Part shown: in pieces, positions 15,783-29,659 of the stretch | How the letters are laid out: each line of letters opens with the position of its first letter | Numbering within the stretch: the first letter of the stretch is position 1 | Assembly: GCF_007667275.1 (NCBI RefSeq) | Contig: NZ_VDQT01000002.1 | Coordinates: 62,001-126,000 of the forward strand | DNA from: Stenotrophomonas rhizophila | Lineage (GTDB): Bacteria; Pseudomonadota; Gammaproteobacteria; Xanthomonadales; Xanthomonadaceae | Length of the DNA: 64,000 bases | Direction: 5' to 3' | Position numbers and translations under genes: made by a program | Notes under the pieces: generated by a model | What the model was told of the DNA's origin: nothing | Databases searched by the model: none | What the model saw: only the letters and a program-made list of their open reading frames with translations

Positions 15783-17125
15783 ATGTGGATGCGTCTGGCA
15801 GCCGTTGCTGCCATTGCGTTCGTGCCGTGCGCGTCTGCGCAGGGCACGGCGCCCCTTGCCCCGTTCTTTGATTCCCCGCCCGCGGCTGTGTCGTCGTCGG
15901 CACCCCCGTTGACCCTGGAGCAGGCGATCGCCCGCGTGGCACGCCAGCACCCGGACCTGCGCCTGGTGGATGCGCAGCGCCCGCTGCTGGAGGCCCGCCT
16001 CGACGCCGCCGCGTTCGGTCCACCGCTGTCGGTCGGCGTGGAGCTGGAAAACGCGCTTGGCAGCGGCAACACCCGCGGCTTCGATGCCGCCGAGCTGACC
16101 GTCACCCTGGCCGGCGTGCTCGAGCGCGGTGGCAAGCTGGATGCGCGCCGCGTGCTGGCCCAGGCCAACCTGGATGCCCTGGCACCGCAGCGCGAAACCG
16201 CGCGCCTGGACCTGTTGGCCGCGGTGGCGCAGCGCTACCTGGCCATCACCGAAGCGCGGGCGCGGCTCGCCATTGCCGAAACCGATATCGACCAGCGCCG
16301 ACGCGCAGTGGCCGCGGCGCGGGTGCGGCTGCAGGCCGGCGCATCGCCCGAATCGGTGCTGATGACCGCGCAGGCCATGCTGGCGCAGGCGGAAGTGGAT
16401 CGCGATCGCGCCAGGCAGGCGGACCGCGCTGCGCGCGTGGCCCTGGCAGCGCTCTGGCGTGAACGCGAGCCCGGCTTCGATGTGGTCAGCGGTGACCCGC
16501 TGCGACTGCCGGTGCTTCAGCCGTTCGATGAGCTTGCCCGGGAGCTGCAACGCACGCCGGAACTGGCGGTGCTGGCGGGCGAGCGCCGCGTACGCGAGGC
16601 GCAGCTGCAGCTGGCGCGGACCCTGCTGCGCCCGGACGTAAGTTGGCAGCTGGGCGTGCGCAACAGCCGCGACAGCGGTGATACCTCGCTGGTGGGGGGC
16701 TTCAGCCTCCCGCTGGGCAGCGTGCGCCGCGCCGATCCGGATATCCGCGCGGCGGAGGCCGAGCTGGCGCTCAACGGCGTGGAGCGCGAAGCGCGCGCGC
16801 TGCAGCTCTACGCCACGCTGGCGGAGGCGCATGGGCGGTATGAAACGTCGCGGCTGGAGGTCAACCGGATGGCGCGCGATGTGCTGCCGCAATTGAAGCG
16901 CGCCGAGAATGCCGCCGAAAAGGCCTGGCGTGCCGGGGCCATCAGTTACATGGAATGGGCCCAGCTGCAGGCCATGCGCATCGAAGCGCGGCAACGCCAG
17001 CTTGAAGCCGCCATGGCGGCACAGACCGCCCTGATCGAACTGCAGCGCCTCACCGGCCAAGGCCTGCTCGCTGACGCCCCGCAGGCTACTGCCGATACAG
17101 CCATGCCGTCCACGGAGGACCGCCG

Positions 17126-17129
<4 letters not shown>
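15783..17129 (+). CDS. czcC: CzcC-like outer-membrane channel, TolC family
   Basis: 448 residues with a signal peptide cut near CASAQG. Two long helical repeats contain the TolC-family features LTLEQAIARVARQHPDL and GFSLPLGSVRRADP. It forms the outer-membrane tunnel of a tripartite heavy-metal exporter. Its stop overlaps the czcB start (ATGA). Symbol by analogy with the czcCBA order; the metal is not determined. Confidence 0.88.
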
Positions 17130-21327
<4,198 letters not shown>

Positions 21328-21346
21328 TCCACCTAAGCCAAGAGCA

Positions 21347-21381
21347 AATCTGGGCACTGGTAGATGGCCAGAGCCCAGATT
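21347..21381. terminator. possible terminator of the NYN gene
   Basis: AATCTGGGC / GCCCAGATT 9-bp arms with a 17-base loop, 16 bases past the stop of the minus-strand NYN gene. There is no T run, so it is weak. Confidence 0.35.
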
Positions 21382-21396
21382 CCAGACGCTGCTTCG

Positions 21397-22098
21397 TCAC
21401 CAATGATCTGGCTTCACCAGAGGACGCTTTCCTGTGTGTATACGAGAAGGGAGCTGACACGCCTCAAGCTCTTCGTCATGGATGTGACTGCGAGTCCAGT
21501 CTGCGTGCTTGGATAGGGACGACATGACATTCCGATGGGACCGGGTACCGGACTCCGGAGGCGGTCGTGGAGTTATCACTCCAATACGGATTCCGGGAAA
21601 GTCTTCTCTGATCGCACGGAGTACAGGCTCAACGTCGCTGTCATTGGAACAGATGACCAACTGCGAGAACCTGCCAGAGAGGGCGTCCCGATACATCGCC
21701 AAAGCGATGTTCACATCCGTCTGCTTCTCGTCCAGCCGCCATACCTTGACGCGATCTCGCCGGTTGAAGCGCGCACCTTCAACGTACCGAGGCATGCTGA
21801 CACCGCAGCGGTCATGGGTATGAGTTCCCATCGTCTTGCAGAATCGCGGTCCGTGCTTCATCTCATGGACGCGTAGATATCTGTTCTGGGCTTCGGTGGA
21901 ATCCGTTCCATGCGTGGCGAAGTTGGCCAAGCAGAAGGCGCTGAAGTAGCGGACAACCTCCACCTGGCTATCGGGAGCCTGCTTCCGAACAACACCGTCG
22001 AACAATGAGACCAAGTCCACCCATTTGTAACGGGTGCCGCGGATACGACCGTAATAGAGGTTGTAGCCGTCAATGTACACGGCAGTAGATCCGCCCAT
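21397..22098 (-). CDS. NYN-domain (PIN-like) predicted ribonuclease
   Basis: 233 residues. Seen: YIDGYNLYY with Asp10, KQTDVNIALAMY with Asp128, and SNDSDVEPVL with Asp153/Asp155, the acidic residues that bind metal in NYN/PIN nucleases; these are LabA/DUF88-like. Residues 160-233 show no recognised domain. The gene is clearly lower in G+C than its neighbours and uses rarer codons, so it looks horizontally acquired. No recombinase or partner toxin-antitoxin gene is visible. Roles in RNA decay or phage defence are possible but unproven. Confidence 0.8.
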   Translation of the reverse strand: MGGSTAVYIDGYNLYYGRIRGTRYKWVDLVSLFDGVVRKQAPDSQVEVVRYFSAFCLANFATHGTDSTEAQNRYLRVHEMKHGPRFCKTMGTHTHDRCGVSMPRYVEGARFNRRDRVKVWRLDEKQTDVNIALAMYRDALSGRFSQLVICSNDSDVEPVLRAIREDFPGIRIGVITPRPPPESGTRSHRNVMSSLSKHADWTRSHIHDEELEACQLPSRIHTGKRPLVKPDHW

Positions 22099-22119
22099 CT
22101 CGATTCCTATTCGGGCAAG

Positions 22120-22146
22120 AAAAAACCGCCTCGCGGCGGTTTTTTC
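22120..22146. terminator. strong bidirectional terminator upstream of the NYN gene
   Basis: A-run, CCGCC / GGCGG arms around TCGC, then a T run on both strands. It lies 20 bases before the NYN start and would stop transcripts coming from the right, insulating the gene. Confidence 0.8.
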
Positions 22147-22148
22147 AA

Positions 22149-22505
22149 CCCAAGCCGCTTGGCCAACTTAATGACGGCTGCGAGGGCGAGGTCGTGGGAT
22201 CATTAGATCAGCGGTTTAAACGCCAGTCAATGCAATCCATCGCACTTCAATTCGCCTGTTCAGAAAGCAACAGGCCCTCGGGTCCGTCATCGGTTCTTGA
22301 AGGATGACCTTCAAGGGTCTCGGCAGTGCAACGCGTCGGCATTCGCCTATCCCGCCAATGGCTGAGGAAAGTACAGAGCATCTGACTTCGCAGCGCGACC
22401 ATCCTGTTTACAAGGTCCGATCAGCAGCGCCGCGCGAATGCTGGCACATGCTGTGAGGTGCTGCATCACTGCCCGACGCAACTGGCTCAGATGCGGCGCT
22501 TTCGT
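22149..22505. other. non-coding stretch of about 360 bases between NYN and glycosyltransferase genes
   Basis: No convincing gene on either strand. G+C is lower than the chromosome average. It contains a perfect hairpin CTTGAAGG-ATGA-CCTTCAAG at 22296-22315 and a second, CCTGTT / AACAGG, shortly before it. It may be decayed DNA from the insertion that brought the NYN gene. Confidence 0.5.
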
Positions 22506-23717
22506 CTACCGGGATGACAGTAACTGCTCGATGACATCGACAGCGACGGATACGCCATCCTCGCCTGCCATCGCATTTCCGAGCGTTGTCGCCCGACTGA
22601 TGACATCGGAACGTCCGGCAAACGCAATCGCTTTCACCAGCGTGTCGTGATCCAGCCGCTTCTGCGACAACGGCGCAGGCGCCACGCCCAAGGCCTGCAA
22701 CCGTGCCGCCCAGAAGAACTGATCTGCCGCAAGCGGCATGACCAAAGACGGCACGCCTGCACGACAGGCAGAGTGCGTGGTGCCGCTGCCGCCATGATGG
22801 ATGACCATCGCGCAGCGCGGGAACAGTGCTTCGTGCGGAGTAGGCCCAACCACGAATACGTTCGCACGCAACGGTCCGTCGGGCACGCCGGCCCAGCCAG
22901 GGAACAATAACGTGCGTCGCGGTGCCAACGCCTGCAGCAGTGACGGGATCACGCTCCGATCGAAGCCCGTCATGCTGCCAAATCCGACATGGACCGGGGC
23001 AGGGCCCGCGTCCAGAAACGCCTGGAGAGCAGGCTCCTGTTGCCAGTCCACATCCTGCGCGCGCCACTGCCCGCATACATGGTGATTGGCCGGCCAGTCC
23101 GCAGGCGGCGGCATCAGGCTCGACGAGATGCCGTACAGCATCGGCAGGTCGCGCCATAGCGAATGTCGCGCCGGCATGCCCAGCGCCCGTCGTGCGTCGT
23201 TGATGGGTGCGCGGAAGGTGCGCCACACCGCCTGGTTGACCAGCCCGTAGCTGAGCCGGTTGAGCACGCCAGGCAGCCGCAGTCGCGGCAGGAACGGGGA
23301 GGGAAACGCATGGGTCGGCGTCAGCGGAATCATTCCGGTGCCAATGGCCGGCACTCCGTGGTGCTCGGCCACCGTCATGCCCACGAAGGCGGCGAGCCCG
23401 CCCGTCAACACCGCGTCGCAACCGGCCGCGGCCGCGTCGGCCTGTCGCATCCATGCCGGCACCAGCCGCTGCGCCATCCGCGCCAGGCCCCGCGAGGCCG
23501 CCGCCATGTTGTTGCCGCGCGACACCAGCGCAACCACTTCATCATGGATGTCGCCCTCCAGCGCCGCGTGGGGAACGCCCAGCGCCTGCGCGCCGCCGAG
23601 CGTGCCGCCCTCGGCCAACACCATCACCTCGTGTCCCGCCGCCTGGAGGCCGTGGCACAGCATCACCAGAGGACGTGTGTCGCCTTCGGTTCCATAGGTT
23701 ATTGCCAGCAGACGCAT
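22506..23717 (-). CDS. family 1 glycosyltransferase (UDP-glucosyl/rhamnosyl transferase-like)
   Basis: 403 residues with the GT-B fold. The N-terminal MRLLAITYGTEGDTRPLV is the acceptor-side loop. The C-terminal donor motif MVIHHGGSGTTHSACRAGVP, followed by DQFFWA, matches sterol, macrolide and rhamnolipid glycosyltransferases. A longer in-frame extension to 23804 exists, but TGGAGGT lies 6 bases before the ATG at 23717. The acceptor is unknown, perhaps a small hydrophobic metabolite or antibiotic. Confidence 0.85.
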   Translation of the reverse strand: MRLLAITYGTEGDTRPLVMLCHGLQAAGHEVMVLAEGGTLGGAQALGVPHAALEGDIHDEVVALVSRGNNMAAASRGLARMAQRLVPAWMRQADAAAAGCDAVLTGGLAAFVGMTVAEHHGVPAIGTGMIPLTPTHAFPSPFLPRLRLPGVLNRLSYGLVNQAVWRTFRAPINDARRALGMPARHSLWRDLPMLYGISSSLMPPPADWPANHHVCGQWRAQDVDWQQEPALQAFLDAGPAPVHVGFGSMTGFDRSVIPSLLQALAPRRTLLFPGWAGVPDGPLRANVFVVGPTPHEALFPRCAMVIHHGGSGTTHSACRAGVPSLVMPLAADQFFWAARLQALGVAPAPLSQKRLDHDTLVKAIAFAGRSDVISRATTLGNAMAGEDGVSVAVDVIEQLLSSR

Positions 23718-23825
23718 CGATGACCTCCAGGGGCGAGCCTCCAGTATCTCCAGCGGCTGCGACCCTGCCGTGTAGAGGCGGCTCGTCCATTCAGCCAGCG
23801 CCACGGGCAGGTCCGGGCTGGGGAC

Positions 23826-23854
23826 TTGCCCGGACAGGCCCTCTCCGGCATAAT
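23826..23854 (+). promoter_or_regulatory. sigma-70-type promoter for rpmB-rpmG
   Basis: TTGCCC at 23826-23831, a 17-base spacer, then CATAAT at 23849-23854. Transcription would begin near 23861, leaving a leader of about 160 bases before rpmB. Within the leader I see no known ribosomal-protein binding structure. Confidence 0.6.
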
Positions 23855-24020
23855 GCGCGGCTCGCTGTGTCTGGATTCGTCCGGATTGGTGGCCGGGAAC
23901 ACGTCATCCGGCCTGCCCTCGTCAGCGTAACCCTTTGATTCTCATGACGTGTGGCGGGAAACCGCCGAGGCCGCCGTCGCCCGGGCTATGGGCTGACACA
24001 TACTTTCATCGAGGTGCGCA

Positions 24021-24257
24021 ATGTCCCGCGTATGCCAAGTTTCCGGCAAGCGAGTGCAGACGGGTAACAACGTCTCGCACGCCAACAACAAGACCCGTCG
24101 TCGTTTCCTGCCCAACCTGCACGAGCGCCGCTTCTGGGTCGCCAGCGAAAACCGCTGGGTCAAGCTTCGTGTTTCCGCGCATGCACTGCGCACCATCGAC
24201 AAGAACGGCATCGATTCCGTTCTGGCTGAGCTGCGTGCGCGCGGCGAAAAGGTCTGA
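24021..24257 (+). CDS. rpmB: 50S ribosomal protein L28
   Basis: 78 residues, the usual length. Begins with the family pattern [11 protein letters not shown], then [22 protein letters not shown]. Part of the large ribosomal subunit. Followed after 13 bases by rpmG, the standard pair. Confidence 0.97.
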   Translation: MSRVCQVSGKRVQTGNNVSHANNKTRRRFLPNLHERRFWVASENRWVKLRVSAHALRTIDKNGIDSVLAELRARGEKV

Positions 24258-24270
24258 GGAGTAGACGATC

Positions 24271-24435
24271 ATGGCAGGCAAGCGCGATAAGGTCCGTATG
24301 ATTTCGACCGCCGGTACCGGTCACTTCTACACGACCGACAAGAACAAGAAGAACACCCCCGGGAAGATGGAATTCTCGAAGTACGATCCGGTCGTGCGCA
24401 AGCACGTCCCGTACAAGGAAGGCAAGATCAAGTAA
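24271..24435 (+). CDS. rpmG: 50S ribosomal protein L33
   Basis: 54 residues beginning [20 protein letters not shown] and ending KEGKIK, the normal length for L33. It lacks the CxxC zinc ribbon, so it is the Cys-minus type. GAGGAG precedes the start. Co-transcribed with rpmB and closed by a strong terminator. Confidence 0.96.
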   Translation: MAGKRDKVRMISTAGTGHFYTTDKNKKNTPGKMEFSKYDPVVRKHVPYKEGKIK

Positions 24436-24463
24436 TCCCTTACCGGATTGCTCGATGCCCACG

Positions 24464-24491
24464 AAAAACCCGCCTCCACGGCGGGTTTTTT
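24464..24491 (+). terminator. terminator of rpmB-rpmG
   Basis: AAAAACCCGCC / GGCGGGTTTTT perfect arms with a 5-base loop and a T run, about 30 bases after the L33 stop. Confidence 0.92.
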
Positions 24492-24530
24492 GTTGGCAGA
24501 ATGGGGGGACACCCCCAAACGGGCGAACCG

Positions 24531-25949
24531 ATGCTGTTCGAATGGCTGCTGGGTTCCTGGTTGTTGCTGCTGGACTGGCTGATCCGGTTGGCCGCGCTGT
24601 TGTGGATTCCCAGCCGCACCACCCCGGGCGCGGCGCGCAGCTGGCTGCTGCTGGTGGGCTTCGTACCCTTGTTGGGGCTGCCGCTGTACCTGCTGTTCGG
24701 CCACCCTTGGCTGTCGCGCCAGCGCGTGCAGCGCCAGGCCGAGGCGTCGCAGGTGATCCGCGAAGAACAGGCCCTGCAGCCCCCGCTGCGCTGGACGCCG
24801 CGGGCCGACACCGCCACCGCCGAAATGGTCCCGCTGGTCGAACGCCAGGGCGATTTCATGCCGGTGCACGGCAATGCGGTGGAGCTGCTGACCGACTACG
24901 ACGCCTCGCTGCAGGCATTGCTGGACGACATTGACCAGGCCCGCGACCGCGTGCACCTGCTCTATTACCTGATGTTCGACGACGCCGTGGGCGACGCCAT
25001 CGTCGATGCCCTGCAACGTGCCGCCGCACGGGGTGTGCAGTGCCGCCTGCTGCTGGATGCGGTGGGTGCCAAACGCGGCCTGCGCCGCTATCGCCACCGC
25101 CTGCAAGCGCTGGGCGTGGACGTACGCGCCATGTTGCCGGGCGGGCTGCGCTGGCGGCGCAGCGGGCGCATGGACCTGCGCAACCACCGCAAGATCGCGG
25201 TGATCGACAACCGGGTGGGCTACATCGGTTCGCAGAACCTGGCCCAGCCCGGCTTCGTGCCCGGGTTTCCGAACCGCGAACTGGTGGCGCGCGTGCGCGG
25301 TCCGGCGGTGGCGCACCTGGAGGCGGTGTTCGCCAGCGACTGGTACATGGAGACCGGCCAACGCCTGGAGGTGATGATGGTGGAGCCGGTCTGCGCCGAT
25401 GACGTGCCGACCCAGCTGCTGCCCAGCGGCCCGGCGTATCCCTTCAGCAACGCGCGCGATGCGGTGAATGCGCTGATCCACCTGGCGCGCCGCCGCATCG
25501 TATTGGTCACGCCGTACTTCGTGCCCGACGAAGCCACGCTCAGCGCACTGCGCATCGCCGCGTTGTCCGGCGTGCAGGTGCAGTTGATCCTCTCGGCCAG
25601 CAACAACCAGCGCCTCACCGCGTGGGCGCAGGAGGCGTACTACGACGAACTGCTGCGCGCCGGCGTGCGCATCGCGCTGTACGAACCGCACTTCCTGCAC
25701 GCCAAGCACCTGACCGTGGACGAGGACATCGCGCTGGTCGGCTCGATCAACCTGGACATCCGCTCGTTCGCGCTGAATGCCGAGATCGGCATGCTCTGCT
25801 ACGACGCAGGGCTGGTGCGACAGCTGATCGAGATCGAGAACGAGTATCTGCGCCAGTCCCGCACGGTCGAGCTGGCCACCTGGCGCCAGCGCCCTGCATG
25901 GAAGCGCAGCCGCGAGGGCATCGCGCGGCTGGCCGATGCGCTGATGTAG
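24531..25949 (+). CDS. cardiolipin synthase, phospholipase D family
   Basis: 472 residues: two N-terminal membrane helices, a PLDc_N segment (LVGFVPLLGLPLYLLFG), then two HKD catalytic motifs, His219-x-Lys221-x4-Asp226 and His390-x-Lys392-x4-Asp397. It joins two phosphatidylglycerol molecules into cardiolipin at the inner membrane. An in-frame ATG at 24501 is an alternative start; neither has a strong ribosome site. The stop TAG is preceded by G, as in several genes here. Confidence 0.9.
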   Translation: MLFEWLLGSWLLLLDWLIRLAALLWIPSRTTPGAARSWLLLVGFVPLLGLPLYLLFGHPWLSRQRVQRQAEASQVIREEQALQPPLRWTPRADTATAEMVPLVERQGDFMPVHGNAVELLTDYDASLQALLDDIDQARDRVHLLYYLMFDDAVGDAIVDALQRAAARGVQCRLLLDAVGAKRGLRRYRHRLQALGVDVRAMLPGGLRWRRSGRMDLRNHRKIAVIDNRVGYIGSQNLAQPGFVPGFPNRELVARVRGPAVAHLEAVFASDWYMETGQRLEVMMVEPVCADDVPTQLLPSGPAYPFSNARDAVNALIHLARRRIVLVTPYFVPDEATLSALRIAALSGVQVQLILSASNNQRLTAWAQEAYYDELLRAGVRIALYEPHFLHAKHLTVDEDIALVGSINLDIRSFALNAEIGMLCYDAGLVRQLIEIENEYLRQSRTVELATWRQRPAWKRSREGIARLADALM

Positions 25950-25976
25950 CGCAACGGATGGTCCACGCGCATGACC

Positions 25977-25989
25977 TACAATGCAGCGC
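25977..25989 (+). promoter_or_regulatory. -10 box of a probable leaderless promoter (YdhS-like gene)
   Basis: TACAAT at 25977-25982 and 7 bases to the ATG at 25990. The upstream in-frame ATG at 25981 lies within the -10 box and so cannot be the start. Confidence 0.5.
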
Positions 25990-27387
25990 ATGACCGCACC
26001 TGATTCCACCCGCCAGGCAGACCTGGCCATCGTCGGCGGCGGCGCGGCCGGCGCCCTGGTCGCGCTCAACGCGCTGCGCAGCGCCAGCGCCGCACTCCAC
26101 GTGGTGCTGTTCGAACCGGCCTCCACGGCGGGCCAGGGCATCGCCTATGCCACGCCCTGGCCGGAGCACCTGCTCAACGTGCCGGCCGGCAAAATGACCG
26201 GCCTGCCGGACCAGCCGGGCGACTTCCTCGACTTCCTGCTGCAGGCCGACGCGGTGCCGGGCGTGTCGCGCGCGGAACTGGCCGACACCTTCGTTGCGCG
26301 CCGCCACTACGCCGCATACCTGCAGCAGCGCCTCGAGCAGGCCCAGGCGCAGAGCCCGGCGCGTCTGCAGGTGGTGCATGAGGCGGTGGTCGCATTGCAC
26401 CCGAAGGCGTCGCTTAACGTGCTGGCGCTGGCCGACGGCAGCAGCTGGCAGGCCCGGGGTGTGGTGCTGGCCTGTGGCAACAGCATGCGCCCGCTCCCGG
26501 TGCCCGGTGCCGACGCGCTGCCACCCGGGCGGGTCGTGGATGCCTGGGATTACGACGGCGTGCGCATGCTGGCCGGCGCCGGCGACCTGGCGATCATCGG
26601 TTCCGGGCTGAGCATGGCCGACAGCGTGGTGGCACTCGCTGCCGCCGGGCATCGCGGCCGCATCCACGTGCTGTCGCGGCACGCGCTGCTGCCGTTGCCG
26701 CACGCGCATGGCGGCATTGCCCGCTTCGATCCGCAGCCGCTGCTGGCCATGCCGCTGCGTGCCCGGCTGCGGGCGCTGCGCGCCCATGCGCGTGAGGCGG
26801 CGGCGCAGGGCGTGCCCTGGCAGGGCGTGATGGACCGCATCCGCCCGTTGGGCCAGGCCCTGTGGCAGAGCCTGGATGGCGCCGACCAGCGCCGTTTCCT
26901 GCGCCACGTGGTGCGCTACTGGGATGTGCATCGCCATCGCATCGCCGAATCCGTGCACGCGCAGGTGGATGCGCTGGAACGGAGCGGACAGCTGCAACGC
27001 CATCGGGCGCGGCTGGGCACGCTGCTGGTACAGGGCAGTACCCTGCAGGTGCACGCGCACGGCGCGGCCGGCGCGCTGGCGCCACTGAACGTCGGCGCGG
27101 TGATCAACGCCACCGGCGTGGAGACGCGCGCGCTGGCGATGCGCAACCCGCTGCTGCAGCAGCTGCTGGCCGACGGCCATGCGCGCCCCGGACCGCACGG
27201 GCTGGGCCTGGACAGCGACGTGGACGGCGCCCTGCGCGATGCGCAGGGGCAGGCGCAGCCGGGCGTGCAGGTGGTGGGCAGCCTGCGCATCGGTACGCTG
27301 TGGGAAAGCCTGGCCATTCCGGAGCTTCGGAGTCAGGCGCAACAGGCCGCCAAAGCTGCGTTGACGCGTCACGACCCACGGTCGTGA
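25990..27387 (+). CDS. FAD/NAD(P)-binding protein, YdhS/NAD_binding_9 type
   Basis: 465 residues. N-terminal dinucleotide fold LAIVGGGAAGALVALNAL, then LNVPAGKMTGLPDQPGDF, the family mark of YdhS-like flavoproteins. A second nucleotide-binding loop is IIGSGLSMADSVVAL. The C-terminal SLRIGTLWESLAIPELR closes the domain. The reaction is not known. The last residues and stop are read from a GTAG-type palindrome, so the C-terminus (HDPRS) may be variable between strains. Confidence 0.85.
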   Translation: MTAPDSTRQADLAIVGGGAAGALVALNALRSASAALHVVLFEPASTAGQGIAYATPWPEHLLNVPAGKMTGLPDQPGDFLDFLLQADAVPGVSRAELADTFVARRHYAAYLQQRLEQAQAQSPARLQVVHEAVVALHPKASLNVLALADGSSWQARGVVLACGNSMRPLPVPGADALPPGRVVDAWDYDGVRMLAGAGDLAIIGSGLSMADSVVALAAAGHRGRIHVLSRHALLPLPHAHGGIARFDPQPLLAMPLRARLRALRAHAREAAAQGVPWQGVMDRIRPLGQALWQSLDGADQRRFLRHVVRYWDVHRHRIAESVHAQVDALERSGQLQRHRARLGTLLVQGSTLQVHAHGAAGALAPLNVGAVINATGVETRALAMRNPLLQQLLADGHARPGPHGLGLDSDVDGALRDAQGQAQPGVQVVGSLRIGTLWESLAIPELRSQAQQAAKAALTRHDPRS

Positions 27388-27392
27388 CCTAC
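27368..27392. repeat. GTAG-type repeat at the end of the flavoprotein gene
   Basis: GTCACGACC / GGTCGTGAC arms ending in CTAC. It overlaps the last codons and the TGA stop of the preceding gene. Confidence 0.75.
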
Positions 27393-27439
27393 CGTGAACG
27401 GGTTGCCCGGGCCGCCCCCCCCCGGGCGGGTCGGCGGGG

Positions 27440-27451
27440 TAAAATGACCGC
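27440..27451 (+). promoter_or_regulatory. -10 box of a probable leaderless promoter (uvrD)
   Basis: TAAAAT at 27440-27445, 6 bases, then ATG at 27452. No ribosome site lies in the C/G-rich sequence before it. Confidence 0.6.
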
Positions 27452-29644
27452 ATGGATGTCTCCCACTTGCTCGACGGGCTCAACCCCGCCCAGCGCGAAG
27501 CTGTGTCCGCCCCGCCCGGCCACCATCTGGTGCTTGCCGGTGCCGGTTCCGGCAAGACCCGCGTACTGATCCACCGCATCGCCTGGCTCAACGAAGTCTG
27601 CGGCGTGCCCATGCATGGCATTTTCGCGGTGACCTTCACCAACAAGGCGGCCGGCGAAATGCGCCACCGCATCGATGCACAGTTGCCGCAGGGCAGCCGC
27701 GGCGCGTGGATCGGCACCTTCCACGGCCTGGCCCACCGCCTGCTGCGTCTGCACCACACCGAAGCCAAGCTGCCCGACAGCTTCCAGGTGCTCGATTCGG
27801 ACGACCAGCTGCGCATGGTCAAGCGCGTGGTGCAGCAGCTGGAGATCGACGACAGCAAGCATCCGCCCAAGCAGATCGCGTGGTGGATCAACGAGCAGAA
27901 GGACGAAGGCCGGCGTCCGCAGCACATCCAGCCCGAGCCCAACGATGCGTGGCTGGAGACGATGCGGCAGGCCTATGCGGCCTACCAGGAGCGCTGCGAC
28001 CGCGCCGGGCTGGTCGATTTCGCCGAGCTGCTGCTGCGCGCGCACGAACTGCTGCGCGACAACCCGGCGCTGCTGGCGCATTACCGCTCGCGCTTCCGCG
28101 AGATCCTGGTCGACGAGTTCCAGGACACCAACGCCATCCAGTACGCCTTCGTGCGCGTGCTGGCCGGCGACAGCGGGCACGTGTTCGTGGTCGGCGACGA
28201 CGACCAGGCCATCTATGGCTGGCGCGGCGCCAAGGTCGAAAACGTGCAGCGCTTCCTGAAGGACTTCCCGGGCGCGCAGACCGTGCGGCTGGAGCAGAAC
28301 TACCGCTCCAGCGCCAACATCCTGGGCGCGGCCAACGCAGTGATCGCGCACAACCCGGACCGGATCGGCAAGGAGCTGTGGACCGACAGCGGCGACGGCG
28401 AGCCGATCGACCTGTACGCGGCCTACAACGAAATGGACGAGGCGCGCTACGTGGTCGAGCGCGCGCGGCAGTGGGTGCGCGACGGCGGCAGCTATGGCGA
28501 CGCCGCCGTGCTCTACCGCAGCAACGCCCAGTCGCGTGCGTTCGAAGAAGCGCTGCTCTCCGAGCAGGTGCCGTACCGCGTGTACGGCGGCATGCGCTTC
28601 TTTGAACGTGCCGAAATCAAGGACGCGCTGGCCTACCTGCGCCTGATGACCAACCGCAACGATGACGCCGCCTTCGAGCGCGCGGTCAACACGCCCACCC
28701 GTGGCATTGGCGACCGCACCCTGGACGAGGTCCGTCGGCTGGCCCGCAGCCAGGCGATTTCGCTGTGGGAAGCCACCATGCTCACCACCCAGGGCAACGA
28801 ACTTGCCGCCCGCGCGCGCAACGCGCTGGCCGGCTTCCTCACCCTGGTCAACCAGCTGGAGCACGAAGCCGGCGAGATGACCCTGGCCGAGCGCATCGAC
28901 CACGTGCTGATCCGTTCCGGCCTGCGCGAGCACTGGTCGAAGGAAAGCCGCAACGCGCTGGATTCGGAATCGCGCGCGGACAACCTGGACGAACTGGTGT
29001 CGGTGGCCTCGCGCTTCACCCGGCGCGAGGATGATGTCGAGGAAGGCGCCGAGAACATGAGCGAGCTGGTCGCGTTCCTGTCCTACGCCTCGCTGGAGGC
29101 GGGCGAAGGCCAGGCCCAGGCCGGCGAGGAGGGCGTGCAGCTGATGACCCTGCACTCGGCCAAGGGCCTGGAATTCCCGCTGGTGTTCCTGGCCGGCATG
29201 GAAGACGGCCTGTTCCCGAGCGCGCGGTCGCTGGAAGAAAGCGGCCGGCTGGAGGAAGAGCGCCGGCTGGCCTACGTGGGCATCACCCGTGCGCGCCACA
29301 AACTGGTGCTCAGCTACGCCGAATCGCGCCGCATCCATGGCCAGGAAAACTACAACGTGCCGTCGCGCTTCCTGCGCGAGATCCCGCGTGAGCTGCTCAA
29401 CGAAGTTCGGCCCAAGGTGCAGGTCTCGCGCGGTGCCTCGCTCGGTGCCAGCCGCCCGGCCAGCCACGCCGCGCTGGAGGCACCCCCGCTCAAGCTCGGC
29501 GCCCTGGTCACCCACGCGAAGTTCGGCGAAGGCATGGTCACCGACTACGAAGGAAGCGGCGCGCATGCGCGCGTGCAGGTGGAGTTCGCCGAGGCCGGCA
29601 GCAAGTGGCTGGTGATGGCGTACGCCAACCTCACCGTGATCTGA
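27452..29644 (+). CDS. uvrD: DNA helicase II UvrD
   Basis: 730 residues, superfamily 1 3'-5' helicase of nucleotide-excision and mismatch repair. Seen in order: Walker A AGAGSGKTRVL, motif Ia FTNKAAGEM, Walker B VDEFQDTN, motif III VVGDDDQAIYGWRGA, motif IV QNYRSS, motif V LMTLHSAKGLEFP, motif VI YVGITRAR. A C-terminal Tudor-like segment (LGALVTHAKFGEGMV) matches UvrD and PcrA. The full family length is present. Confidence 0.96.
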   Translation: MDVSHLLDGLNPAQREAVSAPPGHHLVLAGAGSGKTRVLIHRIAWLNEVCGVPMHGIFAVTFTNKAAGEMRHRIDAQLPQGSRGAWIGTFHGLAHRLLRLHHTEAKLPDSFQVLDSDDQLRMVKRVVQQLEIDDSKHPPKQIAWWINEQKDEGRRPQHIQPEPNDAWLETMRQAYAAYQERCDRAGLVDFAELLLRAHELLRDNPALLAHYRSRFREILVDEFQDTNAIQYAFVRVLAGDSGHVFVVGDDDQAIYGWRGAKVENVQRFLKDFPGAQTVRLEQNYRSSANILGAANAVIAHNPDRIGKELWTDSGDGEPIDLYAAYNEMDEARYVVERARQWVRDGGSYGDAAVLYRSNAQSRAFEEALLSEQVPYRVYGGMRFFERAEIKDALAYLRLMTNRNDDAAFERAVNTPTRGIGDRTLDEVRRLARSQAISLWEATMLTTQGNELAARARNALAGFLTLVNQLEHEAGEMTLAERIDHVLIRSGLREHWSKESRNALDSESRADNLDELVSVASRFTRREDDVEEGAENMSELVAFLSYASLEAGEGQAQAGEEGVQLMTLHSAKGLEFPLVFLAGMEDGLFPSARSLEESGRLEEERRLAYVGITRARHKLVLSYAESRRIHGQENYNVPSRFLREIPRELLNEVRPKVQVSRGASLGASRPASHAALEAPPLKLGALVTHAKFGEGMVTDYEGSGAHARVQVEFAEAGSKWLVMAYANLTVI

Positions 29645-29659
29645 CCGGGCGTGTCACGG

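Noticed and set aside
22149..22505. tRNA or other stable RNA gene between the NYN gene and the glycosyltransferase
   Set aside because: No cloverleaf, CCA-type acceptor arm or TTCGA loop could be found; only two simple hairpins. No tRNA or rRNA gene was found anywhere in the window.
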